Shown here piece by piece: positions 31,991 through 44,090 of a DNA stretch of 64,000 nucleotides. The stretch spans positions 1 to 64,000 of the forward strand of contig JBBHKE010003144.1 in the NCBI GenBank assembly GCA_037447655.1, written 5' to 3'. Position 1 is the first letter of the stretch. Every line of letters begins with the position of its first letter. The position numbers and the translations under genes are program-made. The notes beneath the pieces were generated by a model. The model worked only from the letters and a program-made list of their open reading frames with translations, was not told where the DNA came from and did not search any database. Source of the stretch: Zygnema cylindricum. Taxonomy: Eukaryota > Streptophyta > Zygnematophyceae > Zygnematales > Zygnemataceae.

Positions 31991-34123
31991 CACAGAGTGC
32001 TTTACTTGCTGGGGTGTAAGTATGGTGAAAATCCATTCATTGAATGTATATAATTGTACTAAACATATTTCGACCTGTGGACATAGAACAGCAGACTTCT
32101 CCGATCCGTACACAAAGAGACAAAAATACCAAAGCAAATACAAAAATTCTGCATATACCACGCTGCAGTTTTATTCGGTGGTCAATAAGCTCACAAAATT
32201 GGAAATAACAGCAGCTTAGTCACAAACACTGAATGGAAAAAGTTGTATACCTTTCTAAAGTACTATAGCTATTGGGGATCAGTTAGAAATACTATTCTCT
32301 GCCAAACATCGATTTTATAAAGCAAAGTTTCAAATTTAAAAAAGAAAAAAAAAAGGTTTGAGAGAATTAAATTTAAACTTTTGAATGATTCAGTAAACTT
32401 TCCACTCCACTTGAAAAAATCGGCCAGAAACATCGTATACCTTATTTTCCGGGAAGTAATATAAAAAGCCCAAAGTATTCCACATTGTAACCTAATGGAA
32501 AGTTTTGTCTTTGAGAGGCAATCATGTGATGTCAAATAATCAATGTCTAGCGGCGTATGTTTGAACCTCAATGCTCAATTTGTTCATCGCCTATATTTTA
32601 CTTTTTAATTTCCGATGGTCGGAGGCCAATCTCAATCGTCCATGTCTTTGACCTCCTATGCTTATTGTTTAATCTTTGCAACTTTTCACATTTAGAACCT
32701 AAGATTGAGTGACAAAGATACAATTAACACTTGAATCTCATTCTTAAATAACCCTTTTAAATGTTCAATAATCAGTCTTAAATATTTCATGTTCCCTGCT
32801 TCATTTTCATTCCTCAGAAAAATTACATTGTCGTTGCAATACTGTCATCATTACCGTACTCAGATTCCATTGATCCTACTTCTAATAGTACCCAATGCTC
32901 CACTTACAATGTTCGTTTTTCTGGAGAATTCAACCTTTTTCAATGCTTAAATGCCAGATTTCATCATCCTTACCAAGAAAAACTAAGCTTTCATTATCCA
33001 ATGCCAATTTGCGAGTGTATACTTGTCAATTAAATCCAATTCCAGTATATAGTTTCCAATGTGGTAATACAACAAAGGTGCAAGATGCACAGTGACCAAA
33101 TTAAAAAGTTGTGAGTGAAGAAAACATTATTTCCATGCCAAGGTTCTTAAATTTTCATGTCCAAAGTCAGATTTTATGTTCAATGTCCAATGTTTACTTT
33201 TCAATGTACATTTCTCATCTATCAGCATTCTAATGTCGTTTAAAAAGTGATGTCGATGTCCAATGTCCACTTTTTGCCGAAATTTTTTAGTTTTCTAAAA
33301 TAAAACGCTTCCATCAAGCATTAGATGAAACAACGGTATCTTTGTTACAATGCTAAAAAAAAAACAACATTTAGAACTTCATTTTCAATCGCTATTTCAG
33401 TACCAATTTTCATTGCTTCAACCTTGAGTTTTTTATGATCAAATGATCAATTTTCAATAGCTCACTATACAAAACTAAATTTCCAGGATTCCATGATTAT
33501 CATTCAACAATTCATTAAGCAATGTTCGATTTCCAAACTTCCACAATTATCAATCGAAAAATAGATTCTCAAACAACTTACAGTACATCGGAGCATTCCA
33601 ATACTTTCCTTCGGCATGAAGGCATAGCTCTTAAGATTTTGAAAAACAAGTTATTGGATCGATCAATTACAAGACAGGAAGCGAAAGAAAAAAACTCTCT
33701 TTGTGAGAATACGTACTTAATTACTGAACAAGAAAAAAGATAGATTAATTACACGAGAAAATAAGCACTCAGTACTAAGATAACAATAGGGAAATATTGG
33801 AGCGACTCATTCACTTGATTGACGATTGATTTTCAATGTATAGCATGAGTACATTTATATATGTCTAGATGATGTAGGTACTACGCTACTTGTCTTTCAC
33901 GTAAAGAAGTACAATCTTAACTTGTGAACTACGTAATCAATGGTCACCATTCGCTATGTGACATACACTCAAAATTTGCAACGACTTCACTTGCCGTACA
34001 ATACAAGTAGACGACTACGTTTCATCAAATGTGAAATCTACGTAAATGTACCGTGACGTCTATTCAACGGTACTAAACCGTACAAGACTTTCTTGACTTC
34101 TCTCTCACGTAACTTTGACTTGT

Positions 34124-35168
34124 TGGTTTGAAGCAACTGGCGCCCCAGAGGAAGAAGAAGAAGCACCGGCAGTTGCCATAATAATCAATTACATAAAGAG
34201 GAAACTCTCACGAAATCCCACAAAAGACCAATTCACAATAAAGCCCCAAGAAAACCAGACAAACCCTAGGTCTGCAAATTTGCCAAAATACAGAATATAC
34301 CACAAAGAAAACACACGCAGAAATTCACAAGGTTCTGCCCAAAGACCACAATGATCTTGTAATTCAAAACTACCAAATAAAAACTGTTTTGCAGTTTCGC
34401 ATACAAGAAATCCTACACTCCAAAATATTATAAGTCCTACATATACAAGTGAGCCTACAACTGATCACACCATACCACAATTACCATGGTCAATCAGTAC
34501 ACTAATCTTCATCAAAGCAAAACCCCGCCGTCAACTGTACACAAATATTTATTTTAACCTAAGAACAGGCAGCCGCTAAAATGAAATAGTACGCAGTCAA
34601 AGTTCGTCTGCTGCAATGACGGTGCAGTCAATATTTCTTTTCCAATAATGACAGCAGACTCTGTCCGCCGTCCACATATTCTTTCACCAAAGATAAACCT
34701 CCATGTGTAAATCCGGTCCCTAAATGAAACTGTACTTCGTCGTCCGCAACAACCAATCTTGACTTCCTCACGGACCGACACGTGTGCCTGAAGTGTAACG
34801 AATCTATGTTCTCCTTTCGGAGTTACATACAACACTAAATCTTGTCTACGATAATTCATCCTACACACAAAATGACTAAGTCCGGAATATCTTTCTTACA
34901 CAAGCTGCTATGGCTGCGGTGTTCGACTAGCGCAGCATGGCGACATAGCAACGCAGCATGGCAACATAGCAACGTAGCATGGCAACATAGCAACGCAGCA
35001 TGGCAAAATAGCAACAACATTGTATGGCAACATAGCAACGCATCATGGCAGCATAGCAACGCAACATGGCAGCATAGCAATGCAGCATGGCAGCATGGCA
35101 ACGAGACAGTATGGCAGCATAACAACGCAATAAGAGAGAGGACAAAATGTTTCTAAAATCAACTTTAC
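34124..35168. mobile_element. Unclassified insertion of about 1 kb within an LTR
   Basis: Separates two LTR segments and is flanked by TAACTTTGACTTGT on both sides; part of this repeat may be native to the LTR. I see no terminal inverted repeats, poly-A tail or transposon domain. A - strand frame (34554-34868) is unrecognised. Confidence 0.5.
34932..35131. repeat. 21-bp minisatellite (about nine units)
   Basis: Unit GCAGCATGGCAACATAGCAA plus C. As the unit length is a multiple of three, several frames remain open on both strands (for example repeated AAWQHSN on +). I regard these as repeat artefacts, not genes. Confidence 0.9.
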
Positions 35169-35334
35169 TAACTTTGACTTGTGGTCTTTAACACAAAATG
35201 AACACATATATTTAGCACCCCCTGTATGGGTCATTTTATGTAAACGATCAATCCACACTAAAAAAGATCAACTATTGTGAGCTGACTACAAAATCAAATT
35301 TCAGACTTTATCATCAACTTGCTGTCTCCAACTG

Positions 35335-37260
35335 ATTGGTCCTCTTGAAAATGTGAAAATCCACCCGGTAGTGCTCCTCCCTTTGCCGAGGTTCCTGTCC
35401 GTATGACATCTCTCAAAACCCTCTTTTCTCATTTTGGTGTCAAGTTTGATGTTCCAACACCTAAATCTTTGTTTTAGATTTTACATGGATTTGTGTAGTT
35501 TACACACCATGTGATTTTTCTTGGTTTTATCATGCCCCTGTGGTTGTTCCATGTAGACTTCTTCCTCTAAATCCCCATTAAAAAATGTAGTTTTGATATC
35601 TAGTTGATGCATCTACATACCCTATGTTGCCCTTAAGGTTATTAAACTTATGAGACTGTTAAACTTCACTACTGGTCAGAAAGTTCAGTGCAATCAACCC
35701 TCTCTTCTTGGGAATACCTATCTTTCCACTGACCCATTTGACTTCCTTTAAATCTTGAAATCGTGTGGGCGTTCTACTAAGGTCCAAGTTTTGTTTTTGA
35801 TCAATGAGTCATATTCTTATTCTATAGCCTCTTTCCATTAGTAAGAATGAAAGGTTTGCAGTTCCCCCTCTGCTGCCATAAAACAATAAGCTACACCCAC
35901 ATCCCCCGTTTCTTCAATAAAACGTTTTGGTTTAGCACGTATCCGATTAGAAACTCTTTGAGGAGTTACTTTCAATTTTGTTTGTCGAATCAGATTTGGA
36001 GAGGTTTTAATTTGAGAAGGTTGTGGTGATAGTAGCTATTCCACTGGTAAAGATTGAAAGGTTGATGGGTTGATGTTCCATTGGAGATGACAGAAGTTTG
36101 AACTGGAATGGAAATTAGCCTCAATGACGAAGGCTCCACTTCATGTTCTCTGCTTGGAGTACCTGGTGTATGTGGGGATCCACTTTCCAATTCTTCTTGA
36201 TTGTTAAAGGAAACAGTGACAGTCTTTAGTTATTCGTACTAAGGGTCAAAACTATCTGCAACATGTGAACTACATTACTTCCCTTCATCAATTGTCACAT
36301 CTCGGCTAATATGAACTTTCTATTTAGCTGGGTCATAAATTCTTTAAACTTTTCTATATGTCATAACCTACAAAGACACCAATTTAACTATTCTTGTGAA
36401 ACTGTAAAATGTTTAACATTTGGTTTAAAGCTTGACCAAGCTTTTTCACGAGAAGTACTTAAAGAACTGTTTTTCAGATATACTGCAGCAAGGATAGCTT
36501 CAGCCCATAGGTTTTGATTCCGTTTTGCACTATACACTAAACAACCTAAAATTTCAACCAAAGTTTGGTTAAGTCTTTCTCATACTCCAAATTGTTGCGG
36601 ACTATAAGCTATAGATAAATTCTTGTTGTATCCCCCAAATTTTGCAGTTTTCCTTAAAAACATTGGAGGTATATTTCCCCCCAATTATCCGACTTTAAAA
36701 TATGGATGTGCTCTCTTGCCTGATTTTTTACCATTGTTTTAAACTCTTTGAATTTATCAAAGGCTTCACTCTTGGATTTCATAAAATATACCCATAATTT
36801 TCTAGTGCACTCATCTCTAAATTTGATGAAAACCTCTAAGACTTAAGGTGTGAGGACTGCTCAAGTCAAAATGAATAAGCTCTAGCTTCCTTTTATGTTT
36901 GGGTTCATCATCTTTATAAAAAGAAAGCTTTTTTTTTCTTTACCTTGAGCATATCTTTCACACACCTTAAGGTTGTCTTTGGGGTTGACGTCTTAAAGTC
37001 CTCGGACCATCTTCTTTTCGATGAGTAGTTTGAGATCCGCTCTCACAGATGACCAAATTGTTGATGCCATAGCTCCAAAATCTGTGCTTCTTTGCTGAAA
37101 TTCATCGTTGCATCTTCATCATCTAAACGTAGAGCAAAAATATTCCTTTCCGAATATCTAAGAGCAATTAGTTTTCCCTCACTTTTAATTTCACACACTT
37201 CATTTTTGTTTTTGTTAAATTTGACTTTTAGTCTATTCCTCACAGCATGCAAAACACTTA
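35335..37260 (-). pseudogene. Copia pol remnants: pre-integrase, integrase, RT and RNase H fragments
   Basis: 37252-37043: pre-integrase ending LWHQQFGHL. About 36900-36240: broken integrase. About 35850-35480: RT with HQLDIKTTFFNGDLEEEV. About 35410-35335: RNase H piece TTGWIFTFSRGPISW. A stretch between RT and RNase H is deleted. Frames change repeatedly, so it is inactive. Confidence 0.75.
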
Positions 37261-37439
37261 AAATGTTATGCTTTAAACCTGGTAAGTATTAAACATCATT
37301 TAGATAGCCTTCATGGCTACCAGTATCACAGTATAACTGTAACTTAACATCGTCCAATAGACTGGTCTATAGAATCCTATCATCTGCGAGTAAAATCTGT
37401 CGAGGACTTTGTATTGTTGTGAAAGAAGAAAAGATGGAC

Positions 37440-38340
37440 TTATCATTGCACATTTGATGAGACGCTCCAGAATCTATAATCCATTTGTTTTCCGAGCATT
37501 TGACAGTGTGAGGAAAAGTATAGTCTCATCTTGAACGGTTATGGTAAATGATTGTTTGTCCTATTTTTTTTTGTCTTCATTACGAGATACTAAAGACTTA
37601 TGACTTGGTTTTTTACAACTGTAACAAACTGTCATTTTGTTGACGTTTTCAGTCTCGTTCTTTTTGAATTAATAGTGAGAAGTTTGATGATTGGTTTTGC
37701 CACATATAGCACAAGCAGTTATTGACTCAGTGCGCTTTACTGACTGTTTACCTTTGGCATAAAGTGTTACATCCACCTCTCTTTCCTCCTTTCTTTTAAT
37801 TTCAACTTCTTCTTGAATGAAATGCTGATATACTGCATCAAAGTCTACAGTAGGTTGACTTTTCAAAGCCATGATTATCATAGCATATTGTGATGGTAAT
37901 GACCTAAACAATGTTAGGATAAACATCATCATTCAGTTTTGTGCCGACTGCGGCTAACTGTAATTTAAGCTCTTTCAATCCATTGATATGGGTTTCCATA
38001 GTATCTCCACTCTCCATACTAAAGTCGAGAAATATGTTCTTTAATTGAATAATATTGGACGGATTAGTACTCTCATGTACATCCTTAGTTTATCCCACAT
38101 AGCTTTACGTTTATCCAATTCCACTCTGTGTAAAAGTTGAGCGTCTTCCACTGCTAGAAAAATTCTTCCACTGCTAGAAAAATAAATGTCGCAGCCTCTT
38201 CTCTCTTCTATCATATCCTGCTACCATAAGAGTTTCACTAGGCGTATGTTTAGTGCTTGCTAGAATACCCCAGTAATTCTTAAATTTTGGAATTTGGGTC
38301 ATCTTATCTTTCCATAGTAAATAATTACTACCATTAAATT
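37440..38340 (-). pseudogene. Copia gag and protease remnant
   Basis: Frame 37932-37669 carries gag residues ending with the CAICGKTNHQTSHY zinc-knuckle-like motif. The aspartic protease motif WIIDSGASHQMC lies near 37470-37505. Surrounding frames are broken. Confidence 0.7.
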
Positions 38341-38360
38341 TTGGATATTTGTAATTTCAC

Positions 38361-38376
38361 CTTAAGCTCTATAACA
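38361..38376 (-). promoter_or_regulatory. Degenerate primer-binding site (tRNA-Met 3' end type)
   Basis: On the - strand TGTTATAGAGCTTAAG directly follows the 5' LTR; canonical TGGTATCAGAGC with two mismatches in the first twelve bases. Confidence 0.65.
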
Positions 38377-38924
38377 TGTTTTGATTTTGTAAAAAAGCCA
38401 TAGGATCAATCAATTACAAGACAGAAAGCTAAAGAAAATTTCTCTCTTTGTGAGAAGACAGGCTTAATTACTGAACAAAAAGAAGATAGATTTATTACAC
38501 GACAAAATAAGCACTCACTGCTAAGATAACAGTAAGGAAATATTGGAGAGAATCATTCACTTGATTGATAATTGATTTTCAATGTATAGCATGAGAACAT
38601 TTATATATGTCTAGATGAGTACTACGCTACTTGTCTTTCACGTAAAGAAGTACAGTTTTAACTTGTGAACTACGTAATCGAATCAACGGTCACAATCCGC
38701 TACGTGACATACACTCAAAATTTGCGACGATTTCACTTGCCGTACAATACAAGTAGATGAGTACGTTTCATCAAATCTTGATGTCTAAGCAAAGTTAAGT
38801 TGACGTCTACGTAAATGTATCGTGACGTCTATTCAACTGTACCAAACTCTACAGGAATTACTTCACCTCTCTCACGTAACTTCACTTCAGGTCCTTAACA
38901 GAAAATGGACATAGAAATCTAAAA
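38377..38924 (-). repeat. 5' LTR of the 33.6-38.9 kb Copia
   Basis: About 548 bp, starting (on -) near TTTTAGATTTC at 38924 and ending at TGTTTTGATT (38377, + reading). Aligns with 4830-5397 and 33629-34123. Confidence 0.82.
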
Positions 38925-39215
38925 ATAGTGACAATATAGGTCTTCACCGAGGCCTGTGATTCGAGGATGGCGATATATAACTGTACAGCTAGCGGCAAAG
39001 CAGGGTTTGCTATTTGAACTATGTATGTCTAAAAACCGTTGTCTTTTGCGACGTTGGCTGCATGGATTCCAACGGCGAGTAGGAGCATCGTGAGAACTAA
39101 TGGTAGGAAGGCGACAACCATGTTTCATAGACTAAAGAGGCAAGACAAGTGAAATGTTGAGAGTGGTTTGAATGACCGATCGAATGATAAAGAAGGTAAG
39201 AATTATATGATCTAT

Positions 39216-39957
39216 AGGGTTTGCTATTTATTTAAACATTACCACGTAGGATATTTCATTTAACGAAAACTGCTTACAGGATACATAGAGTGAGTAATGT
39301 AGAAGTACGGATTACAATACGGATAAGAAACAAGTACCGCGCTTTTGTTTCTCTAAACGATACAAATACCGCGCTAGTACTTATGACGGCTCTGATTGAA
39401 AGCTGCATTCAATCGGATGGCCGAGAAGAAACCTGAGATCGCGAAAGAGAATCTTGGCGGTTTGTGGTCATCGCCACATCGGATGACATGGGCGAACTTG
39501 AGTTGGATCGCGGCATCTTTGAGAATTACAAGCCGAATCCGGATATGACATGTGTCGACTTTTATGCTATGTCGTACAATATCTGTACAGAAAGTACAAC
39601 GGCAACTCTACTTTTGTCTACGTAAGTGTAATATGATTCGCTGTGTACGTCAGTAGATAGGGTCTGTGAGAGAGATAGGACTTACAAAAATTGGTAGATA
39701 GGACCCTCTCTCATAGAGAGCTTCTATACAAAAGGTAAACTTTGACCCTCCATAACTTTTTGCTCAGGGGAGCAAATTCAAAGATTCTTTTTGGTATCGA
39801 CTCAGGGGAGTCTCCCTTTCACAGTGTTGAAAGTTGTGAGAGTTTTTGTTTGCCAAGGTGGCGGTTGTTCTTCCTGAAACACAAAGGGGTAAGAGTTAAC
39901 CTAGAGGCTTCTTGGAAGCTGTCCATTGTGAGGACTTATGGAGGTCTCAAAGTTTCA
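39216..39957 (+). repeat. 5' LTR (truncated) of + strand Copia
   Basis: Matches 3' LTR from about 44650 onward. Ends AAAGTTTCA at 39957, followed directly by the primer site. Confidence 0.8.
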
Positions 39958-40980
39958 GGTTATGGGCCCACCCTCTAGGGTACGAATCTTTAATGGAATT
40001 GGCTTAATATACTGGGAAAGTATAATGATAGAAGCTCTATGCGAGAAATGGTTTTGGGGGAAAGTGAGTGGACAATTGGGGCGTCTATCAAGTCTTGGAA
40101 TCCCTCAAGGGTTTGGAGGAAGCAAAATTCACAAGGAAAGCAAATCCATCTTCAACGGAGGAGACAAAGGAAGGAGAGGTGGTGGACAAAGAAACGGAGA
40201 AGGAGACAACCAAACAATAGCAATTGGTTCAGCATTTATGTCACCTATTCCGAGTAATGAGGAGAATGATACTGATACCTGGGACTTCAACAATATGGCG
40301 GCAAAGCACTTCATCCTCCGCCATCTTACTCAAGGGCTTGCATGTCTTGATTTGCAAGTAGAAAGGGCATCCGATCTTTGGATGGCTCTCATTGAGATGT
40401 ATCGAAGTGGTACGATTCAGCAACAACAGTTGGCTAATCAAAAAGTTAAGGAGTATGTATACAAAGGGTGGAAGATGTTGGATTTTTGCAATGAGCTTGC
40501 TACACTCTTCATGGAGCTAGAGAGTGCGGGAAAATATTTTAGCGAAAAAGAAAAGGTTAACTAATTACTAATGAAATTACCTGATGAGTTCGAGAACATA
40601 GTCAACCGTGTGCAGGTCTTGCCGGACTCAAGGTGGATATGGAACTCAGTGGAAGGAATGATTCTCGTTCAGGAGAATACGATTGAGATCTGAAAGGGAG
40701 GAAAGAGTAGGCAAGCCCTGGCAACTGCGACCGATTAGAGGAACAATGATTCCCAGAAACCGGTCGGAAACTATGGAGGGGGGAGCAGCAAAATCAGACC
40801 GACGAGTTTGGACCAAGGACTACCTAAGTTTTATGTTATTTTTGTAAGAAACCGGGGCACTATATGGCAGAGTGCACTAAGCTAACCGAGTTTCGGTTGT
40901 AGGAGGGGCAGGCCGGTGGAACCCCGAGAGGAAAGAAAAAAGGCACTTGTGACATAGGTACATGAGGCGGAATCCGAGGA
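39938..40980 (+). pseudogene. Copia gag, + strand
   Basis: Frame 39938-40564 reads the capsid region (VMGPPSRVRIFNG, then DLWMALIEMYRSGTIQ). Beyond the stop at 40562 the frame continues in pieces to a degenerate zinc knuckle near 40850. ATG at 39938 lies inside the LTR; a second ATG at 39962 lies inside the primer site. Both are in frame. Confidence 0.78.
39958..39972 (+). promoter_or_regulatory. Primer-binding site complementary to the anticodon arm of initiator tRNA-Met
   Basis: GGTTATGGGCCCACC directly follows the LTR. It is the reverse complement of the anticodon stem-loop GGTGGGCCCATAACC of plant initiator tRNA-Met as I remember it. The tRNA 3' end sequence TGGTATCAGAGC is not present after this LTR. 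Confidence 0.65.
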
Positions 40981-41084
40981 CGAGGACGATGAGCTTCTAT
41001 TGGATGAGGAGTTAGAGGTGAAAAATGAGGTTGAAATTCCACGAAGGCATAAATGTGCTTACGGTGGATTGAAAGGTGAATCAG

Positions 41085-42690
41085 GTTGGATTATAGACTC
41101 AGATGCCTCCATCCACATAAGTAAGGATAAGCACTTGTTCACTAAGATAAGAAAGATTCCCACCGTTTAGATAGAGTACGAGAATAGGAGGATAATCACT
41201 ACTACTCTTGTATGATCGGTAGATATGAAAGTGTTAGTAGAAGGAAAGACATCTATAGTAACATTCTTCGATGTATTGTTTATTTCGGAGCTGAACAAAA
41301 ACCTCTTCTTTACATTTATATTAGATGATAAGGGTTTTTTTACTAGCACTAGGGAAGGAGTCTTTACTGCTAGTTTTGAGGAGGATGTCTATTTCATTGC
41401 TGAAAAAGGTAGCCAAGGGATGTTTAGGCTGATTTTAAGTACGAAACAAAGAAACATTATTACACTGGTGTTCATGATATTTTGATGTGGCATAAGAGGC
41501 TTAGGCATGTGAATCTAGATAAGTTAAGAGAGATGAAAAAGATGGGAGTGGTGGAAGGGATTCAGTTCAGTGAGAGTGATAATATAAATGATTGTAGTGG
41601 ATGTACTCAAGGTAAAACACACAGATTACCCTTTCCCAAAACAACCACCTAAAAGGGAGAAAAAATTCTAGATCTAGTACACACAGATATTTGGGGACCG
41701 GCTAAAGTGCCCTCACCGAGGGGGAAGAGATTTATGATGACTATCATTGATGATTGGTCTCTGTATTTTAGGGTGTATTTTTTCAAAAAAAGTTAGAAGC
41801 TCAGGATTGTTTTAGACAATTTAAAGCATGGAGCAAAAAACTGCATGAAACTCCAATCAAGAGAGTAAAGAGTGACAATGGTGGAGAGTATACTTCTTAC
41901 CAGTTTGAGGATTTTTTGAGGAAAGATGGAGTCCAACACCAAAAGACAGTCCCAGAAAATCCGGAACAGAATAGGGTAGCTAAAAGGTTAAATAGAACAC
42001 TAAGTGATAGTGGTAGAAGTATGTTGTCAGATAAAAAGATAGGAAAAAGGTTTTGGGCAAAAGCAATGAACTGTGCTAATTACCTCAAAATTAGAGATGT
42101 TACTTCATTTATGAAAGATCAAACACCTTATGAGAGATGGACAGACCGGAAACCAGACATTTCTCACTTAAAGGTTTTCGGTAGTAAAGTATTCAATCTA
42201 GATAGAGACCGGTCTAATTAGAAGCTAGATCCTTAAGGAAAACCAAGATACTTATAAGGATATGATGAGGATGGTAAAGGATATAGAGTTTATGATCTAA
42301 AAAGGAAAGATATAATCTTTCTAAAGTATCTGGTAGTTATGGATGAAGGAAAGTCTGTGGATCCCTTCAAGTTCACAAAGTCAGCAAAAATCAGATTTGA
42401 GTCAGAAAATTCTGATGACTTTGAGCTTCCGAACTATCCAAGTTTTAGAGAAGATGACATTCATCCAGTTACAAATCAGACCGAAAAGGACTCGGCTGCG
42501 GAAACTCCAGTGACAACTCTACCCGAATCTCAAGACGTGGTGGAAACTGATTCGGAATCAAGGAACAGGGGAGAAGCCGAGATTGTTCGAAAGAACCCAC
42601 GAGAACCATCTACTCCAGCCACAAATTTTGAGAGGGGAAGGAGAAGTAGCAAAAGATTGCAAGAAAACAAGTTAATAAAAAGGTAACAAA
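41085..42690 (+). pseudogene. Copia protease and integrase, + strand
   Basis: Protease motif reads DSDAS (normally DSGAS) near 41097. The pre-integrase segment follows (41490-41640), then integrase with HTDIWGP near 41680, IIDDWS near 41750, and the frame 41916-42221 with ENPEQNRVAKRLNRTL. The linker frame is 42339-42686. Several stops. Confidence 0.78.
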
Positions 42691-42730
42691 ACTATCTCAT
42701 CAAGATGAACCTTAGACTTATGGAGAGGCA

Positions 42731-43370
42731 ATGACTTGTCCAGAAAGGAACCAGTGGAAGACAGCCATCAATGAGGAGATATCCTCAATTATGGCAGCCG
42801 ATACTTGGGAGCTAGTGGATTGTCCACCTAACCGAAAATCAATCGGTTGTAAGAGGGTTTTCAAAATAAAACTGAACCTATATAACACGATTGAGCGCTA
42901 CAAGGCCCGATCAGTGGCAAAGGGATTAACACGAAAAGAGGGAATTGACTACGAGGAAACCTTTGCCCCGGTCGTCATTTTTCCCTTCGGTCGCATACTT
43001 CTCACTCTGGCAGCAGCAGAAGACATGGAGGTGCACCAGATGGACATCAAGACAACCTTTTTGCATGGAGAATTGGAAGAGGAGATCTTCATGCGACAAC
43101 CCGAAGGATTTGTGGAGAAACTAGAGGAGAATAAGGTATGCCGGCTAATTAAATCTCTTTATGGTTTGAAACAAGCGCCTCGACAATGGAATAAGAAGCT
43201 TGATGAGTTTCTTACCGGTCTGGGATATATCCGGATCAGCTCAGATAACTCAATCTATGTTTTTGAAGATGATTAAGGTGTTTTATTTATTACAATTTAT
43301 GTTGATGATTTGCTTGTTTTAAGTAAATCAATGGAAAAATATAATAAATTGAAAAACGATCTTAAGAGAG
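42731..43370 (+). pseudogene. Copia reverse transcriptase, + strand
   Basis: Frame 42731-43276 covers fingers and palm (EETFAPVV, VHQMDIKTTFLHGELEEEIF, LIKSLYGLKQAPRQWNKKLD). A TAA at 43274 then interrupts it, before TIYVDDLLVL (about 43292-43321), the catalytic motif. Confidence 0.85.
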
Positions 43371-43589
43371 ATTTGAAATGAAGGATATGGGGGAAGCAAA
43401 ATATATTTTGGGAATTCAAGTAGAAAGAGACCGAAAAAGGAAGATTATAAGATTGACTCAAAAGAAGCAATACGGAACATGCCTGAAAAATTTCAAATGG
43501 ATAAAGCTAATAATTGTACAACTCAAATGGAGTTAAAGAAAGGAAGTGAGGGGAGTGAGGAAGGAGTCATAGTCTTAGACGAGGAATTA

Positions 43590-44090
43590 TAACCTGAAGA
43601 AGAGAAGTTCATGCAGACTATTCCTTACAGGCAAGTAGTGGGAAGTCTAATCTGTTTTATGAATTGTACCCGACCGGATTTAGCTGCACCTGTAGGAGTG
43701 CTGAGTAGAAGTCTAAATGCTCCCACTAAGAAGGATTGGGAGGCAGCTAAGAGAGTCCTTAGATATTTGATAGGAACTAGGGATCTATGGTTGCATTTCG
43801 GTGGGGAGAATACTGACATCACTACTTGGAGTGATGCCAGTTATGGTGATGCTCCGATGAGGAGATGTACTTTTGGATATTTATTATATGTGGGTGATGG
43901 GGCTTGCTGTTGGAGTAGCAAACAGCAAAAGGTTATTGCTCAGTCCACCATAGAGGCTGAGTATATGGCCTCTTGCTCTGCTGTAAAAGATTTGATGTAG
44001 GTCAACTCTTTGCTTGGTGAGCTTAGTCAACTTAAGAGTGGTGTGCAGAAAATATTTTGTGATAATCAGGCAGCAATCGCTATTTCGGCA
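43590..44090 (+). pseudogene. Copia RNase H, + strand part
   Basis: Frame 43611-44000 includes PYRQVVGSLICFMNCTRPDL, YGDAPMRRCTFGYLL and STIEAEYMASCSAVKDLM. A TAG follows, and the sequence continues to QAAIAIS near 44090, where orientation switches. Confidence 0.85.

Larger units (their letters stand above)
33629..35214 (-). repeat. 3' LTR of the 33.6-38.9 kb Copia, split by an insertion
   Basis: 33629-34123 and about 35169-35214 align with successive parts of the LTR. The second piece ends next to CCCCCTGTA, a polypurine tract on the - strand. Confidence 0.75.
33629..38924 (-). mobile_element. Degenerate Copia element in exon 1 of the inverted subtilase copy
   Basis: LTR-bounded insertion of 5.3 kb with a 5-bp duplication ATAGC (33624-33628) against ATAGT (38925-38929); the intact gene reads GCTAT, its complement, at this place. 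The right (5') LTR is 38377-38924. The left LTR starts at 33629 and is split by another insertion. The LTR family is that of the solo LTR 4830-5397. Interior pieces on the - strand occur in Copia order gag, protease, integrase, RT, RNase H, all broken. Confidence 0.85.
31991..39200 (-). pseudogene. Inverted, truncated copy of the subtilase gene (5' part)
   Basis: On the - strand, 39122 begins ATGGTTGTCGCC and continues with MVVAFLPLVLTMLLLAVG, but a TAG follows near codon 26. Exon 1 is interrupted after 38925 by a Copia element and resumes at 33628-33590, ending in a donor-like TGTAAG. About 1.5 kb then matches subtilase intron 1 in order (for example 32225-32440 against 21880-22150), followed by exon 2 at about 32074-31991 (VQLYTFNEWIFTILTPQQVK, frameshifted). 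No later exon was found. The 5' flank up to about 39200 also resembles that of the + strand gene. The copy faces the + strand gene tail to tail. Confidence 0.82.

Noticed and set aside
34842-35156. AAWQHSN heptad-repeat protein (and Cys/Leu-rich frames on the other strand)
   Set aside because: 21-bp minisatellite whose unit length is a multiple of three keeps frames open; no start context or neighbours support a gene.
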